DNA of 12,841 nt from the NCBI GenBank assembly GCA_043817715.1, contig JBDRGO010000031.1, forward strand, positions 1 to 12,841, read 5' to 3'. A program made the translations under genes and the position numbers. Under the pieces are notes generated by a model, which saw only the letters and a program-made list of their open reading frames with translations, did no database searches and had not been told where the DNA came from. Positions 1 through 6,904 of the stretch are shown here, piece after piece; position 1 is the first letter of the stretch; the number at the start of each line of letters is the position of its first letter. Source of the stretch: JAFGBZ01 sp043817715. GTDB lineage: Archaea > Iainarchaeota > Iainarchaeia > Iainarchaeales > JAFGBZ01.

Positions 1-76
1 CTTTTTTCTGCATTTCTTCCTGCAGACGTTTTGATTCATAACAGGATTCATTCATAGTCAAAAAAAGTATTTTCAT
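1..76 (-). CDS. Partial gene, probable RimK-type ATP-grasp ligase (N-terminus only)
   Basis: Only the first 25 codons lie in the window; the gene runs off the left edge. The peptide starts MKILFLTMNESCYESKRLQ. A short beta strand, then a tyrosine-serine-lysine-arginine-leucine patch and an amphipathic helix resemble the N-terminus of RimK-family ATP-grasp ligases (RimK begins with a similar strand followed by a YS-x-KRL-like motif). The ATG at 76-74 has no GGTGA upstream. A CTTTAAATA box at about 101-109 on the same strand sits at the right distance for a transcript that starts at or near the ATG, so the mRNA is probably leaderless. The gene diverges from the channel-peptidase operon, which also contains two ATP-grasp genes; this context supports the call. 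The family assignment rests on 25 residues and is tentative. Confidence 0.5.
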   Translation of the reverse strand, partial: MKILFLTMNESCYESKRLQEEMQKK

Positions 77-100
77 GCAAAAATTTAGTTATTTGAATGG

Positions 101-109
101 TATTTAAAG
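101..109 (-). promoter_or_regulatory. TATA-like box for the leftward partial gene
   Basis: On the minus strand this reads CCTTTAAATA. Its centre lies about 28 nt upstream of the ATG at 76, which predicts a transcript start at or next to the start codon. Confidence 0.45.
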
Positions 110-180
110 GGTTTTGTTTTAATATAAAAGGCGATAAATCCAATTTTTGAAATACAACAGCAGAAACCAGGATTTAATTT

Positions 181-199
181 AATATAAAGGATTATAAAT
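181..199 (+). promoter_or_regulatory. TATA-like region for the channel-peptidase operon
   Basis: Two overlapping candidate boxes, AATATAAAGG (181-190) and ATTATAAATC (190-199), lie 30-50 nt upstream of the ATG at 231. A GGTGA ribosome binding site is at 222-226. A similar AATATAAAAG element lies exactly 60 bp upstream at 121, so the promoter region may be duplicated. Confidence 0.4.
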
Positions 200-230
200 C
201 AAAAATTACTGTTTTAAATGCGGTGAATGA

Positions 231-1856
231 ATGTTTGAGGAATTAATTACTGCTTTAGAAATGAATTTTCCAAATTCAGGCATTTTCATAAGAATTGCAT
301 TAGGATTGCTTGTCTTGTTTCTGGGGCTGATTATTGCAAAACTTGTTTCAGGAATAATTTATGCATTGAATCAGAGATTTTCACTTCTTTCAGAAAAAAA
401 ACAAAAAGATTTCTCGCGTTTAATTGAGTATTTTATTGTAATTATTTCAATTATCGTTTCATTGAATTTTCTGGAAATTGATGCGGCAAAATCAGTTGTT
501 TCAGAAATGATTGCATTGGTTCCAAAAATAATAATTATTTTCCTGCTGTTTTTTTTGGGAATAATTTTGGTTAATTTAATTGTTGATTTAATTAAAGCGA
601 CATTGTTCAGGATCGGGCTGAACAAATATGTTGATGAATTCGGGATAGGATTAGAATTCTTGAATAAGCTGTTTCTGTTTGCGAAACTGATTCTTTTCCT
701 GATTATATTCAGCCTGTCATTGAATATTGCAGGCTATGATATTCCTTTTTTCAATTACCTTATTATTGCAATCATTCTGGGATTGATTGCTTTAATTATT
801 GCATTTATTTTTGTCACATTCAGGGACCAGTTTGAAAATTTCTTTTTGGCAGGATATATAGAAAAAAATATTTTAACAGAGGGGCAGACTGTGCTGATTG
901 AAAACAAGACAGGAGAAGTTGTTTCTCTTAATTCCCATGGCGTAACAATAAGCCTGCCTGAAGGATACAATTTAATCATTCCAAACAAGGAATTCATTAA
1001 GGAAAAAATCCTGGTTAAAAGAAGCAAAATGGACCTTTCATTGCTTGAAAGTTTAAGGGAAAAATTCAAAAGCCAATTGCCTGCATTATGCGGTCCTGCA
1101 AGCGCGTCAATGCTGTTAAGCTTTTTTGGATTTGATGCAAAACAAGAAGAAATTGCCAAATCAGCAGGGACAAAAGTTCCCGGAGGCACGGGTCCGAGAA
1201 AATTAATTAAGGCAGTAAGAGAAATAACCGAAGGAAAAGTAAAAGGAGTTTTAATTAAATACAATGAAATCACTGATTTAAAAAGTGAAATAATTACTTG
1301 GCTGAGCGAAGGGGCATTAATTATTATCTGGTTTTCCAAAAAAGCATTGTTTCCTGACAGCAAGGCAAAAGGGCATTATTCTTTATGCATTGGAATGGAA
1401 GATGATGAATTAATTATTATGGATCCAAGCAAAAGCACTGCAGGAGTTTACATGATTAATTACCGTTTGTTTGAGGAAGCAATGGGCGGACAGGACAAAA
1501 AAAGAGGCTATCTGGTGTTTGCAAAAAAAGGAACCTCTGCTTTCTGGAGAATAAATGAAGGGCTGATTTATGCTGATGTCAACAGCTATAAAGATTTGTC
1601 AAAATCATTTGAAAGATACCTTAAAAGATTGTTAAGAAAAAATGAAACAATTAAACAGATTCTTTCAGAGCATATTATGGAAATAATTGAAAAAACAAAA
1701 AATGCCCCGAAAAGAATCTGGAAACCTAATTTAAAGCAAGTGAAAGAAAAGCAGAAAATAGAGGAATTAAAGGAAATAGAGGAAGAAGAAAAAGAGGAAA
1801 ATGCTGATTTGGAACAGGAAAAAGAAGAAATTTCTGAAAAAACAAAGAAAAAGTGA
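231..1856 (+). CDS. MscS-type channel fused to a C39-like cysteine peptidase domain
   Basis: This 541-residue protein has three parts. Residues 1-200 hold about five hydrophobic helices (roughly 17-42, 65-82, 97-120, 146-168, 172-197). Residues 200-265 match the MscS beta domain: an NFFLAGYI segment, then a turn like EGQTVLIENKTGEVV, then NLIIPNKEF. Residues 280-435 look like a peptidase C39-like domain with a full Cys-His-Asp set: C287 in LPALCGPASASM, H382 in GHYSLCIGM and D398 in IIMDPS. The tail (about 450-541) is charged, lysine- and glutamate-rich, and probably helical or disordered. ATG 231 follows GGTGA by 4 nt. Two ATP-grasp genes follow closely, so it is probably co-transcribed with them. 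In C39 ABC exporters the peptidase faces the cytoplasm and cuts leader peptides; a similar placement beyond an MscS cytoplasmic domain is an inference. The domain could instead be a binding module or cleave other substrates. Confidence 0.85.
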   Translation: MFEELITALEMNFPNSGIFIRIALGLLVLFLGLIIAKLVSGIIYALNQRFSLLSEKKQKDFSRLIEYFIVIISIIVSLNFLEIDAAKSVVSEMIALVPKIIIIFLLFFLGIILVNLIVDLIKATLFRIGLNKYVDEFGIGLEFLNKLFLFAKLILFLIIFSLSLNIAGYDIPFFNYLIIAIILGLIALIIAFIFVTFRDQFENFFLAGYIEKNILTEGQTVLIENKTGEVVSLNSHGVTISLPEGYNLIIPNKEFIKEKILVKRSKMDLSLLESLREKFKSQLPALCGPASASMLLSFFGFDAKQEEIAKSAGTKVPGGTGPRKLIKAVREITEGKVKGVLIKYNEITDLKSEIITWLSEGALIIIWFSKKALFPDSKAKGHYSLCIGMEDDELIIMDPSKSTAGVYMINYRLFEEAMGGQDKKRGYLVFAKKGTSAFWRINEGLIYADVNSYKDLSKSFERYLKRLLRKNETIKQILSEHIMEIIEKTKNAPKRIWKPNLKQVKEKQKIEELKEIEEEEKEENADLEQEKEEISEKTKKK

Positions 1857-1863
1857 ATTTTTA

Positions 1864-2706
1864 ATGCAGGCTGTTTTGCTTTCTGAAAAAAAAGACGAGT
1901 CAATGGAATTAATCCAGGACGGAATGCTGAAAGCCGGATTTGAGCATACTGGATTTATTTATTTAAGCAGAGTAGGATTGCTGACAAAAAACAATAAAAC
2001 AAAAATTGCCGCAGGCAATGTTAACTTTGAAAAATATGACTGCGTTTACATCAAGGCAGACCCTGAATTAACCCAATTTGTTGAGCCATTAGCCGATGAA
2101 TTAAGGCAGAAAGGAATTTACTGCAATATCAAGCCCGAAAGCTATTACATTGTTTCAAACAAGCCTTATCTTTATTCAGTGCTTCACCAGAAAAAAATTG
2201 AAGCGCAAAAAACAACAATAATTCATTCCCATTCCATGATTCTGGATTCAATCACTTCATTTGAGTATCCGATATTAATTAAGACATTTTCCGGAATAAA
2301 GAAAACCCAGTCATTAGTTATTGATTCATTAAGGGGATTAAAATCATTCATTAAAAGCATTAAGGCAAGTGTCAGCGCAGTCACAATCCAGGAATATCTT
2401 CAAGGAGATGTAATTTACTGCGCGGTTATCGGGGAAAAGGTTTTTGCCTATAAAAGAAAATGGATTGAAAAGGAATTTGAGCATTCGCAAAAAATGCTTT
2501 CAGTTGCATTATCTGACAAGGAAAAAGAGCAGGCATTGAAATCAAGCGAAGCCTGTTCATTGGATATTGCTTTGGTTAAAATGATTAACGGAAAAGTAAT
2601 CAATGTACATCCTTTGCTGGATTTAAGCACTTTCAATAAAGCCCTTGGAAAGGAACTGCAGGAAACAATCGGGCAGTATTTTATGGAAAAGGCAAAAGGT
2701 GAATGA
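1864..2706 (+). CDS. Degenerate RimK-like ATP-grasp homologue, probably catalytically inactive
   Basis: 280 residues. The overall layout follows RimK-type ATP-grasp proteins: an N-terminal pre-ATP-grasp domain, a YYIVSNKPYLYSVL segment (about 94-107) like the RimK N-K linker, a strand with the nucleotide lysine (K140 in PILIKTFSG), a QEYLQGDVIYCAVIGEKV stretch (176-193) and a final INVHPLLD (246-253). The glycine-rich loop expected after K140 reads GIKKTQS and lacks its glycines. The metal-binding D...E-x-N set near the C-terminus is absent: where E-V-N-x-x-P-G is expected there is N-V-H-P-L-L-D. It is therefore probably a non-catalytic partner or substrate-binding subunit. ATG 1864 is chosen because an in-frame ATG at 1801 would overlap the upstream gene by 56 nt and add a poly-lysine stretch unlike the family. 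It lies 7 nt after the channel gene and 1 nt before the active ATP-grasp gene. Confidence 0.75.
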   Translation: MQAVLLSEKKDESMELIQDGMLKAGFEHTGFIYLSRVGLLTKNNKTKIAAGNVNFEKYDCVYIKADPELTQFVEPLADELRQKGIYCNIKPESYYIVSNKPYLYSVLHQKKIEAQKTTIIHSHSMILDSITSFEYPILIKTFSGIKKTQSLVIDSLRGLKSFIKSIKASVSAVTIQEYLQGDVIYCAVIGEKVFAYKRKWIEKEFEHSQKMLSVALSDKEKEQALKSSEACSLDIALVKMINGKVINVHPLLDLSTFNKALGKELQETIGQYFMEKAKGE

Positions 2707-2707
2707 A

Positions 2708-3595
2708 TTGAAACTGCTGATTTTAAACGGAACAAAGGCAAAAGAAACCACCACAATTCATTTTATTGAAGAAGCCAAAAAAAAGTTTTCAAGCGTTTTA
2801 AGCATTTCACTGGAAAAAATAAGGGTTGAATGCGTTGAAGGAGAAACAAAATTAATGTATAAAAATACTGATTTAACAACATTTGATGTCTGCCTGCCGA
2901 GATTTTTTGCCGAAGACTTTGTTTTTGCAAATATTGTGCTGGATTTACTGGCTGAACAAAACAGGATTTTTGTTCCAAGCAATGCCGAAAGCTTTCATAT
3001 AAGCAACCACAAATATTACACAATTAAACTGCTTGCTTCATCAGGAATTAATGTCCCTACTTCAAGCTTAAGCGTTTCAGCAGAGCCTACTTTAAAAATG
3101 GCAAAAGAAGTCGGTTATCCCTGCGTTGTCAAATTATTAAGCGGTTTCGGCGGAAAAGGCGTAATGCTTGCAAAAGATGAAAAGGAACTGAAGCCATTAT
3201 TGGATACATTGAATTTATTTAAGGAATTTATTTCAACACAGGAATTTTTTGAAAACCAAATAAGCGATTTAAGGTGCCTGGTTATCGGAGACAAAGTGAT
3301 TGGAATTGAAAGGACTGCTGCTGAAGGCGAATGGAGAAGCAATGTATCCAAAGGCGGGGAAGCAAAAGTGATTGATTTAAGCGATGAAGCGAAAGAAATC
3401 GCGGTTGATGCCGCAACTGTTTTAGGATTAAAAATCTGCGCGGTTGACTTAATGAAAACCCCTAAAGGATATGTTGTTGTGGAAGTAAATTTTACTCCCG
3501 GCACAATGGTTAAGTTTTTTGAAAAAAAACTGGCAAAAAAATTCATTGATTATTTATATAAAGAAGCCGAAAAAAGAAAAAGAATCGGGAATTAA
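2708..3595 (+). CDS. RimK-type ATP-grasp ligase (substrate unknown)
   Basis: 295 residues with a complete ATP-grasp signature: K142 and the loop GFGGKG (146-151), QEFFENQISDLRCLVIGD (178-195) with the adenine and acyl-phosphate region, IERTAAEGEWRSNVSKGG (200-217), D247 in CAVDLM, and E259/N261 in VEVNFTPG. These proteins join an amine to an activated carboxylate and form amide bonds; relatives include RimK, LysX, CofF and MptN, and the substrate cannot be assigned here. A TTG start at 2708 is preferred: it gives the family-like MKLLILNG and sits 5 nt after GGTGA (2698-2702), which overlaps the end of the previous gene. A GTG at 2699 is the alternative. As last gene of the operon it may act with its degenerate neighbour as a heteromer. 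Confidence 0.88.
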   Translation: MKLLILNGTKAKETTTIHFIEEAKKKFSSVLSISLEKIRVECVEGETKLMYKNTDLTTFDVCLPRFFAEDFVFANIVLDLLAEQNRIFVPSNAESFHISNHKYYTIKLLASSGINVPTSSLSVSAEPTLKMAKEVGYPCVVKLLSGFGGKGVMLAKDEKELKPLLDTLNLFKEFISTQEFFENQISDLRCLVIGDKVIGIERTAAEGEWRSNVSKGGEAKVIDLSDEAKEIAVDAATVLGLKICAVDLMKTPKGYVVVEVNFTPGTMVKFFEKKLAKKFIDYLYKEAEKRKRIGN

Positions 3596-3599
3596 AAAA

Positions 3600-3735
3600 A
3601 AAGAAAAAATAATTAAAGCCATGCGAGAAAAAAATAAATTAATTGAAGAAAAAAATTAAATACAAAAAAAAATTAGAAAAAATTAAATACAAAAAAAAAT
3701 TAGAAAAAATTAAATACAAAAAAAAAAAAAATACA
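3600..3735 (-). terminator. Oligo-T transcription stop region for ribL
   Basis: The plus strand is almost pure A with runs up to 14 nt. Read from the minus strand it gives long T tracts directly after the ribL stop codon; archaeal RNA polymerase terminates at such tracts. The plus-strand operon ending at 3595 has no equivalent T run here, so its transcripts may continue into the antisense of ribL, where an 8-T run occurs near 3800. Confidence 0.45.
3655..3731. repeat. 27-bp tandem repeat, two perfect copies and a partial third
   Basis: Copies occupy 3655-3681, 3682-3708 and a partial copy from 3709. Each begins ATTAAATAC followed by nine A and TTAGAAAAA. The third copy dissolves into a longer A run. 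It lies between convergent genes and has no coding sign. Confidence 0.85.
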
Positions 3736-3776
3736 ATTACGAAAAATAAAAATTAATTGCAAAAGAAAAATAGCAA

Positions 3777-4220
3777 TTATTTTCCGCATTCCTTAATGAT
3801 TTTTTTTCTTATTTTTGAGGATTTGAATTTATGTGATTTGAATGCCCTGCATCTTTTGATTTCAGGATTTAAACCCAATGAATTTAATTCCTGCTTTAAT
3901 TTTTTTACAGAAATTTTCTGGTCATACCCTAATGCAATCACTTCAGGCTGGATTTCCTGAATTATTTTTAAATGATTTTTTTTTCCTTTTGAAACTTCAT
4001 CCACGAATTTAATTGAAGAAACAAGTTCTGCCCGCTGGGACTGAGAATTAATTGGCTTCATTCCTTTTGCACTGAATGCAGAGTCATCCCTTGAAACAAC
4101 CACAATTAAGTAATTTCCCATTGATTTGGCCTGCTTCAAAAAATCAATATGTCCAGGATGAAGCAAGTCAAATGTGCCGAAAGCCATTACTTTCCGCATT
4201 TCAATAATTAATTTATTCAT
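3777..4220 (-). CDS. ribL: FAD synthase, archaeal RibL type
   Basis: 147 residues of the cytidylyltransferase-like nucleotidyltransferase family. The archaeal RibL enzyme transfers AMP from ATP to FMN to make FAD. The nucleotidyltransferase signature FGTFDLLHPGH is at residues 14-24 with HPGH at 21-24; VVVSRDDS (40-47), IALGYDQK (95-102) and the closing SSKIRKKI (134-141) also match the family. Length is typical. The start at 4220 is chosen because GGTGA (4226-4230 on this strand) lies 5 nt upstream; a longer frame would extend into the tyrS coding region and is rejected. An internal ATG at residue 8 is a weaker alternative. A TTTAAATA box at about 4258-4266 drives it, divergent from tyrS. 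Confidence 0.9.
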   Translation of the reverse strand: MNKLIIEMRKVMAFGTFDLLHPGHIDFLKQAKSMGNYLIVVVSRDDSAFSAKGMKPINSQSQRAELVSSIKFVDEVSKGKKNHLKIIQEIQPEVIALGYDQKISVKKLKQELNSLGLNPEIKRCRAFKSHKFKSSKIRKKIIKECGK

Positions 4221-4336
4221 GCATTTCACCGATAAATGAATTAATTCAATAAAGGAATTATTTAAAAAAGTGTTTAAAGTTAATGAATATACAAGGAAAC
4301 AAGTTAATGAATATACAAAACTGAAAGTGAACTGAA
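4221..4336. promoter_or_regulatory. Divergent promoter region between ribL and tyrS
   Basis: Leftward, a TTTAAATA-like box lies at about 4258-4266. Rightward, GTGTTTAAAG (4272-4279) is the best TATA candidate for tyrS and places the transcript start near 4300. An 18-bp direct repeat overlaps this start region (see separate entry). The tyrS ribosome binding site is a weak AGTGA at 4326-4330. Confidence 0.45.
4277..4318 (+). repeat. 18-bp direct repeat in the tyrS leader
   Basis: AAGTTAATGAATATACAA occurs at 4277-4294 and again at 4301-4318, a period of 24 bp, just before the tyrS start. It could be a pair of operator sites or a recent duplication. Confidence 0.8.
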
Positions 4337-5368
4337 ATGAATTTAGACGAAAGAATTGCATTAATTCAGAGAAACACCGAAGAAATAATCGGATTAGAGG
4401 AATTAAGGAAGGCAATGCAGGAAAAAAAAATGCCTTCCGCTTACATTGGATTGGCTACAACAGGCAAAGTCCACATAGGCTATTTTGTGCCTGTAATGAA
4501 GGCAAAAGATTTTCTGAATGCAGGATTTAAATTCAAAATTTTGCTGGCTGATTTGCATGCGCATCTGGATGACAGAAAAACGCCTTTTGAATTATTGGAT
4601 AAAAGAGTTCAGTATTACAAGGAAGTGATTACTGCAATGCTTGAAGCAGTTGGAGCAGATACAAAAAATCTGGAATTTGTTAAAGGAAGCGATTTTCAAT
4701 TAGAAAAACAGTATACTTTGGATGTGTATAAGCTTGCTGCACTGAATACTTTTGAAAGATGCAAAAGGGCAGCAGCAGAAGTTGTCAGGTTCGGCGAAAG
4801 CCCTAAATTAAGCGGGTTCCTTTACCCTATTCTGCAGGCGCTGGATGAACAGTACTTAGATGTTGATGCACAGTACGGGGGAATTGACCAAAGAAAAATT
4901 TTAATGTTTGCCCGCGAAAACCTGCCTAAATTAGGTTACAAAGCAAGAACTGAAGTAATGACTCCAATGATTCCAGGTTTAACTGGAACAAAAATGAGCG
5001 CTTCAGACAAAAAATCAAAAATTGATGTAATGGATGATGCGGAAACAATTCAGAAAATGGTTTCAAAAGCATACTGCCCAGAAAAAGAACTGGAAAACAA
5101 TGGCGTAATTGCTTTTGCCCAATATGTTTTAATGGTTTTATTAAATGATAAAGGAAAAAAATTTGTAATTGAAAGGCCTGAAAAATTCGGAGGAACTTTA
5201 AGTTATTCAAATTACGGCGATTTGGAAAAAGATTTTATTTCAGGAGAACTGCATCCAATGGATTTAAAGAACGCAGTTGCAAGGGAATTAAATGAATTAC
5301 TTGAACCAGTGCGCAAAAAAATGAAAGGAAAAGAAAAAATAATTAAAGAAGCATTTCCGGAAGAGTAA
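4337..5368 (+). CDS. tyrS: Tyrosyl-tRNA synthetase, archaeal type
   Basis: 343 residues, a class I synthetase that charges tRNA-Tyr with tyrosine. The HIGH-type motif appears as HIGY (46-49) and the second signature is a canonical KMSAS (219-223). Tyrosine-pocket residues known from the Methanocaldococcus jannaschii enzyme are in place: Y36 in SAYIGL, then Y163, Q167 and D170 in YPILQALD, and GGIDQRKI at 181-188. The length and lack of a bacterial S4 C-terminal domain fit the archaeal/eukaryotic type. ATG 4337 is supported by family alignment and AGTGA 6 nt upstream. An HD-like gene follows after 6 nt and is probably co-transcribed. Confidence 0.96.
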   Translation: MNLDERIALIQRNTEEIIGLEELRKAMQEKKMPSAYIGLATTGKVHIGYFVPVMKAKDFLNAGFKFKILLADLHAHLDDRKTPFELLDKRVQYYKEVITAMLEAVGADTKNLEFVKGSDFQLEKQYTLDVYKLAALNTFERCKRAAAEVVRFGESPKLSGFLYPILQALDEQYLDVDAQYGGIDQRKILMFARENLPKLGYKARTEVMTPMIPGLTGTKMSASDKKSKIDVMDDAETIQKMVSKAYCPEKELENNGVIAFAQYVLMVLLNDKGKKFVIERPEKFGGTLSYSNYGDLEKDFISGELHPMDLKNAVARELNELLEPVRKKMKGKEKIIKEAFPEE

Positions 5369-5374
5369 TCAGAA

Positions 5375-5974
5375 ATGGAATTCAATGAAATTATTAAAGA
5401 AATTGAAAAAGAATTCAGAAAAAAAATGAATGCTCTTGGATTGCCTTACCATAACTGGAGGCATGTAACTGATTTTGCAACTGCTTTGAATAATTTAATC
5501 AGTTGCCATAATACTTTAATTGTAAAAAAAATTTCAGAAGAAGAAAGAGAAAATGCAATAATTGCCGGTTATCTTCATGAAATCGGCATAATTGAAGAAC
5601 TGCCGGAACATAAAGGAAAAAGCATTACAGGAGCAGGGGAATTCTTAAAGTATAGAAAGCCAGGGCATGAAGAAAGAGGCATTAAAATGGCGGGAAAATT
5701 TCTGAAAGAAAAAATCCCTGCTGAAAGAATTGCAAGAATTCAAAAATTAATTAAGGCAACTGAGCCGAATAAAGATAAAATTACCCAAAACAGTCTGGAA
5801 AAAATGATGATAGATGCTGACTTGCAGAACAAAGGAAGAGAATTCAATGAATCTCTAAATAGTGCTTTGAATGTAATGAAAGAAGAATTTGCAGGAGAAC
5901 CGCATGAATGGCTGAAAAGCAATGAAAAATTTTTGGAACAAAACTTTCACAGCGAAGCAGCAAGAATCCTTTAG
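5375..5974 (+). CDS. HD-domain-like protein with an HE variant
   Basis: 199 residues. The pattern YHNWRHVTDF (25-34), GYLHEIGII (65-73), GHEERG (97-102) and MIDADL (145-150) follows HD-superfamily metal phosphohydrolases: a first histidine, the paired motif, later histidines and a final aspartate. The paired HD is H68-E69 here, and D147 or D149 could supply the last ligand. It may be a divergent phosphohydrolase acting on nucleotides or another small phosphate compound. It starts 6 nt after tyrS with no clear ribosome binding site, so translational coupling is likely. Function with respect to tyrS is not visible. Confident that it is a gene; moderately confident in the fold. Confidence 0.7.
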   Translation: MEFNEIIKEIEKEFRKKMNALGLPYHNWRHVTDFATALNNLISCHNTLIVKKISEEERENAIIAGYLHEIGIIEELPEHKGKSITGAGEFLKYRKPGHEERGIKMAGKFLKEKIPAERIARIQKLIKATEPNKDKITQNSLEKMMIDADLQNKGREFNESLNSALNVMKEEFAGEPHEWLKSNEKFLEQNFHSEAARIL

Positions 5975-6131
5975 GATGAAAAAAGAAAAAACAACCTTGC
6001 AACATTAAGAAAAATTAATGAAACATTAAGTAAAAACCAAAAAATCAGGGAAACAATGAACAGAAATATAAGAAAAAGAAAAATTAAATTCCCCCTGAAT
6101 TTAAATAAAAGAAAACCAAGATAAAAGCAAC

Positions 6132-6176
6132 CTTTAAATATCTGTTTTTCTCTTATTTAATTCAATTAATTGGTGA
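6132..6176 (+). promoter_or_regulatory. Promoter and ribosome binding site of the Yip1-like gene
   Basis: CTTTAAATA at 6132-6140 is a good TATA box and predicts a start near 6162. GGTGA at 6172-6176 sits 4 nt before the ATG at 6181. The rest of the gap from 5975 is A-rich and shows no gene or clear structure. Confidence 0.55.
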
Positions 6177-6180
6177 ATGC

Positions 6181-6801
6181 ATGAATTATCTGAATATTTT
6201 TTTGAATCCGAGAAAAGCAGTTAAGGAAGGCTATGAGAAGCCCAATCTTTTGCTGGGCGCAGTGTTTGTTTTATCTCCCTGGATTTTATTTGTTTTAATT
6301 TTATTGTTTTACGGATTTGAATTGGACTTTGCTTCAATTGCATTCAATTTAATCAAAAGCATCCTGTTCTGGGCAGTTACAGGCGCAGTTTTGTTTTTTC
6401 TTTTAATGGTATTGAAAGGAAAAAATGCCGAATTTAATTTAAACGGAGTATTGTTCGGATTAAGCTTCATTCAATTGGCTTCAATTGCATTGGTTCTTGC
6501 AGGATTTTTTATTGTCAATATCCTTTCACCAACATTTTTCAGCGAATTAGCGGCAATAAACAACACGGCGCTTACTGCAGAACAGGCAATGGAAGGAATA
6601 CAAGGAATTTCATTCATTGAGGACTCCTTTATGCTTGTGGCAATGTTAATGCTGGCATCATTGATTTTCCTGCTCTACATGCTTTACATGACTTACTTGA
6701 TTATTTCAGTTCCCCGAAAAGACTGGATAGCAAAAAACATCATAATTCTGATGCTGTATCTGGGAATAAGCGGAATAATCCTTTTATTCAGCCCGATATA
6801 A
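6181..6801 (+). CDS. Yip1-like multispanning membrane protein
   Basis: 206 residues. The N-terminus (FLNPRKAVKEG, about 7-17) is typical of prokaryotic Yip1-domain proteins, in which a short amphipathic stretch with an N-P motif precedes the first membrane helix. Five hydrophobic segments follow at about 22-44, 57-77, 88-114, 150-176 and 185-204. A polar loop at about 119-148 is probably outside or inside the membrane depending on topology. The molecular role of archaeal Yip1-like proteins is not established. It has its own promoter and GGTGA site, and is separated from the zinc ribbon gene by a second promoter. Confidence 0.7.
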   Translation: MNYLNIFLNPRKAVKEGYEKPNLLLGAVFVLSPWILFVLILLFYGFELDFASIAFNLIKSILFWAVTGAVLFFLLMVLKGKNAEFNLNGVLFGLSFIQLASIALVLAGFFIVNILSPTFFSELAAINNTALTAEQAMEGIQGISFIEDSFMLVAMLMLASLIFLLYMLYMTYLIISVPRKDWIAKNIIILMLYLGISGIILLFSPI

Positions 6802-6854
6802 ACAAAAAAACCATTACTTATACATAATTGCCTTGTTTCTTTTCTTCCAAAAAC

Positions 6855-6899
6855 TTTTATAAACACTATACTGAATTAAATAATAATTATTTTAGGTGG
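6855..6899 (+). promoter_or_regulatory. Promoter and ribosome binding site of the zinc ribbon gene
   Basis: CTTTTATAAAC around 6854-6864 is the strongest TATA box in this part of the window and predicts a start near 6886. AGGTGG at 6894-6899 lies 5 nt before the ATG at 6905. That spacing is why ATG 6905 is preferred over the in-frame GTG at 6896, which lies inside the ribosome binding site. Confidence 0.6.
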
Positions 6900-6904
6900 A
6901 ATTC

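Noticed and set aside
755..1363. Long open frame on the minus strand inside the channel-peptidase gene
   Set aside because: Antisense shadow with no family similarity; the plus-strand frame has clear domains. The same applies to frames antisense to pyrG, traB and the ATP-grasp genes.
1801..1863. Extended N-terminus for the first ATP-grasp protein from ATG 1801
   Set aside because: It overlaps the end of the upstream gene by 56 nt and adds a lysine-rich piece that matches the other frame of the charged tail; ATG 1864 starts right at the family-like beta strand.
4221..4415. N-terminal hydrophobic extension of ribL up to 4415
   Set aside because: It runs antisense into tyrS and across the divergent promoter; the GGTGA site and family length favour 4220.
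6045..6100. Possible hairpin TCAGGG/CCCTGA in the gap before the Yip1-like gene
   Set aside because: Only 6 bp with a spacer of about 43 nt in A-rich sequence; not convincing.
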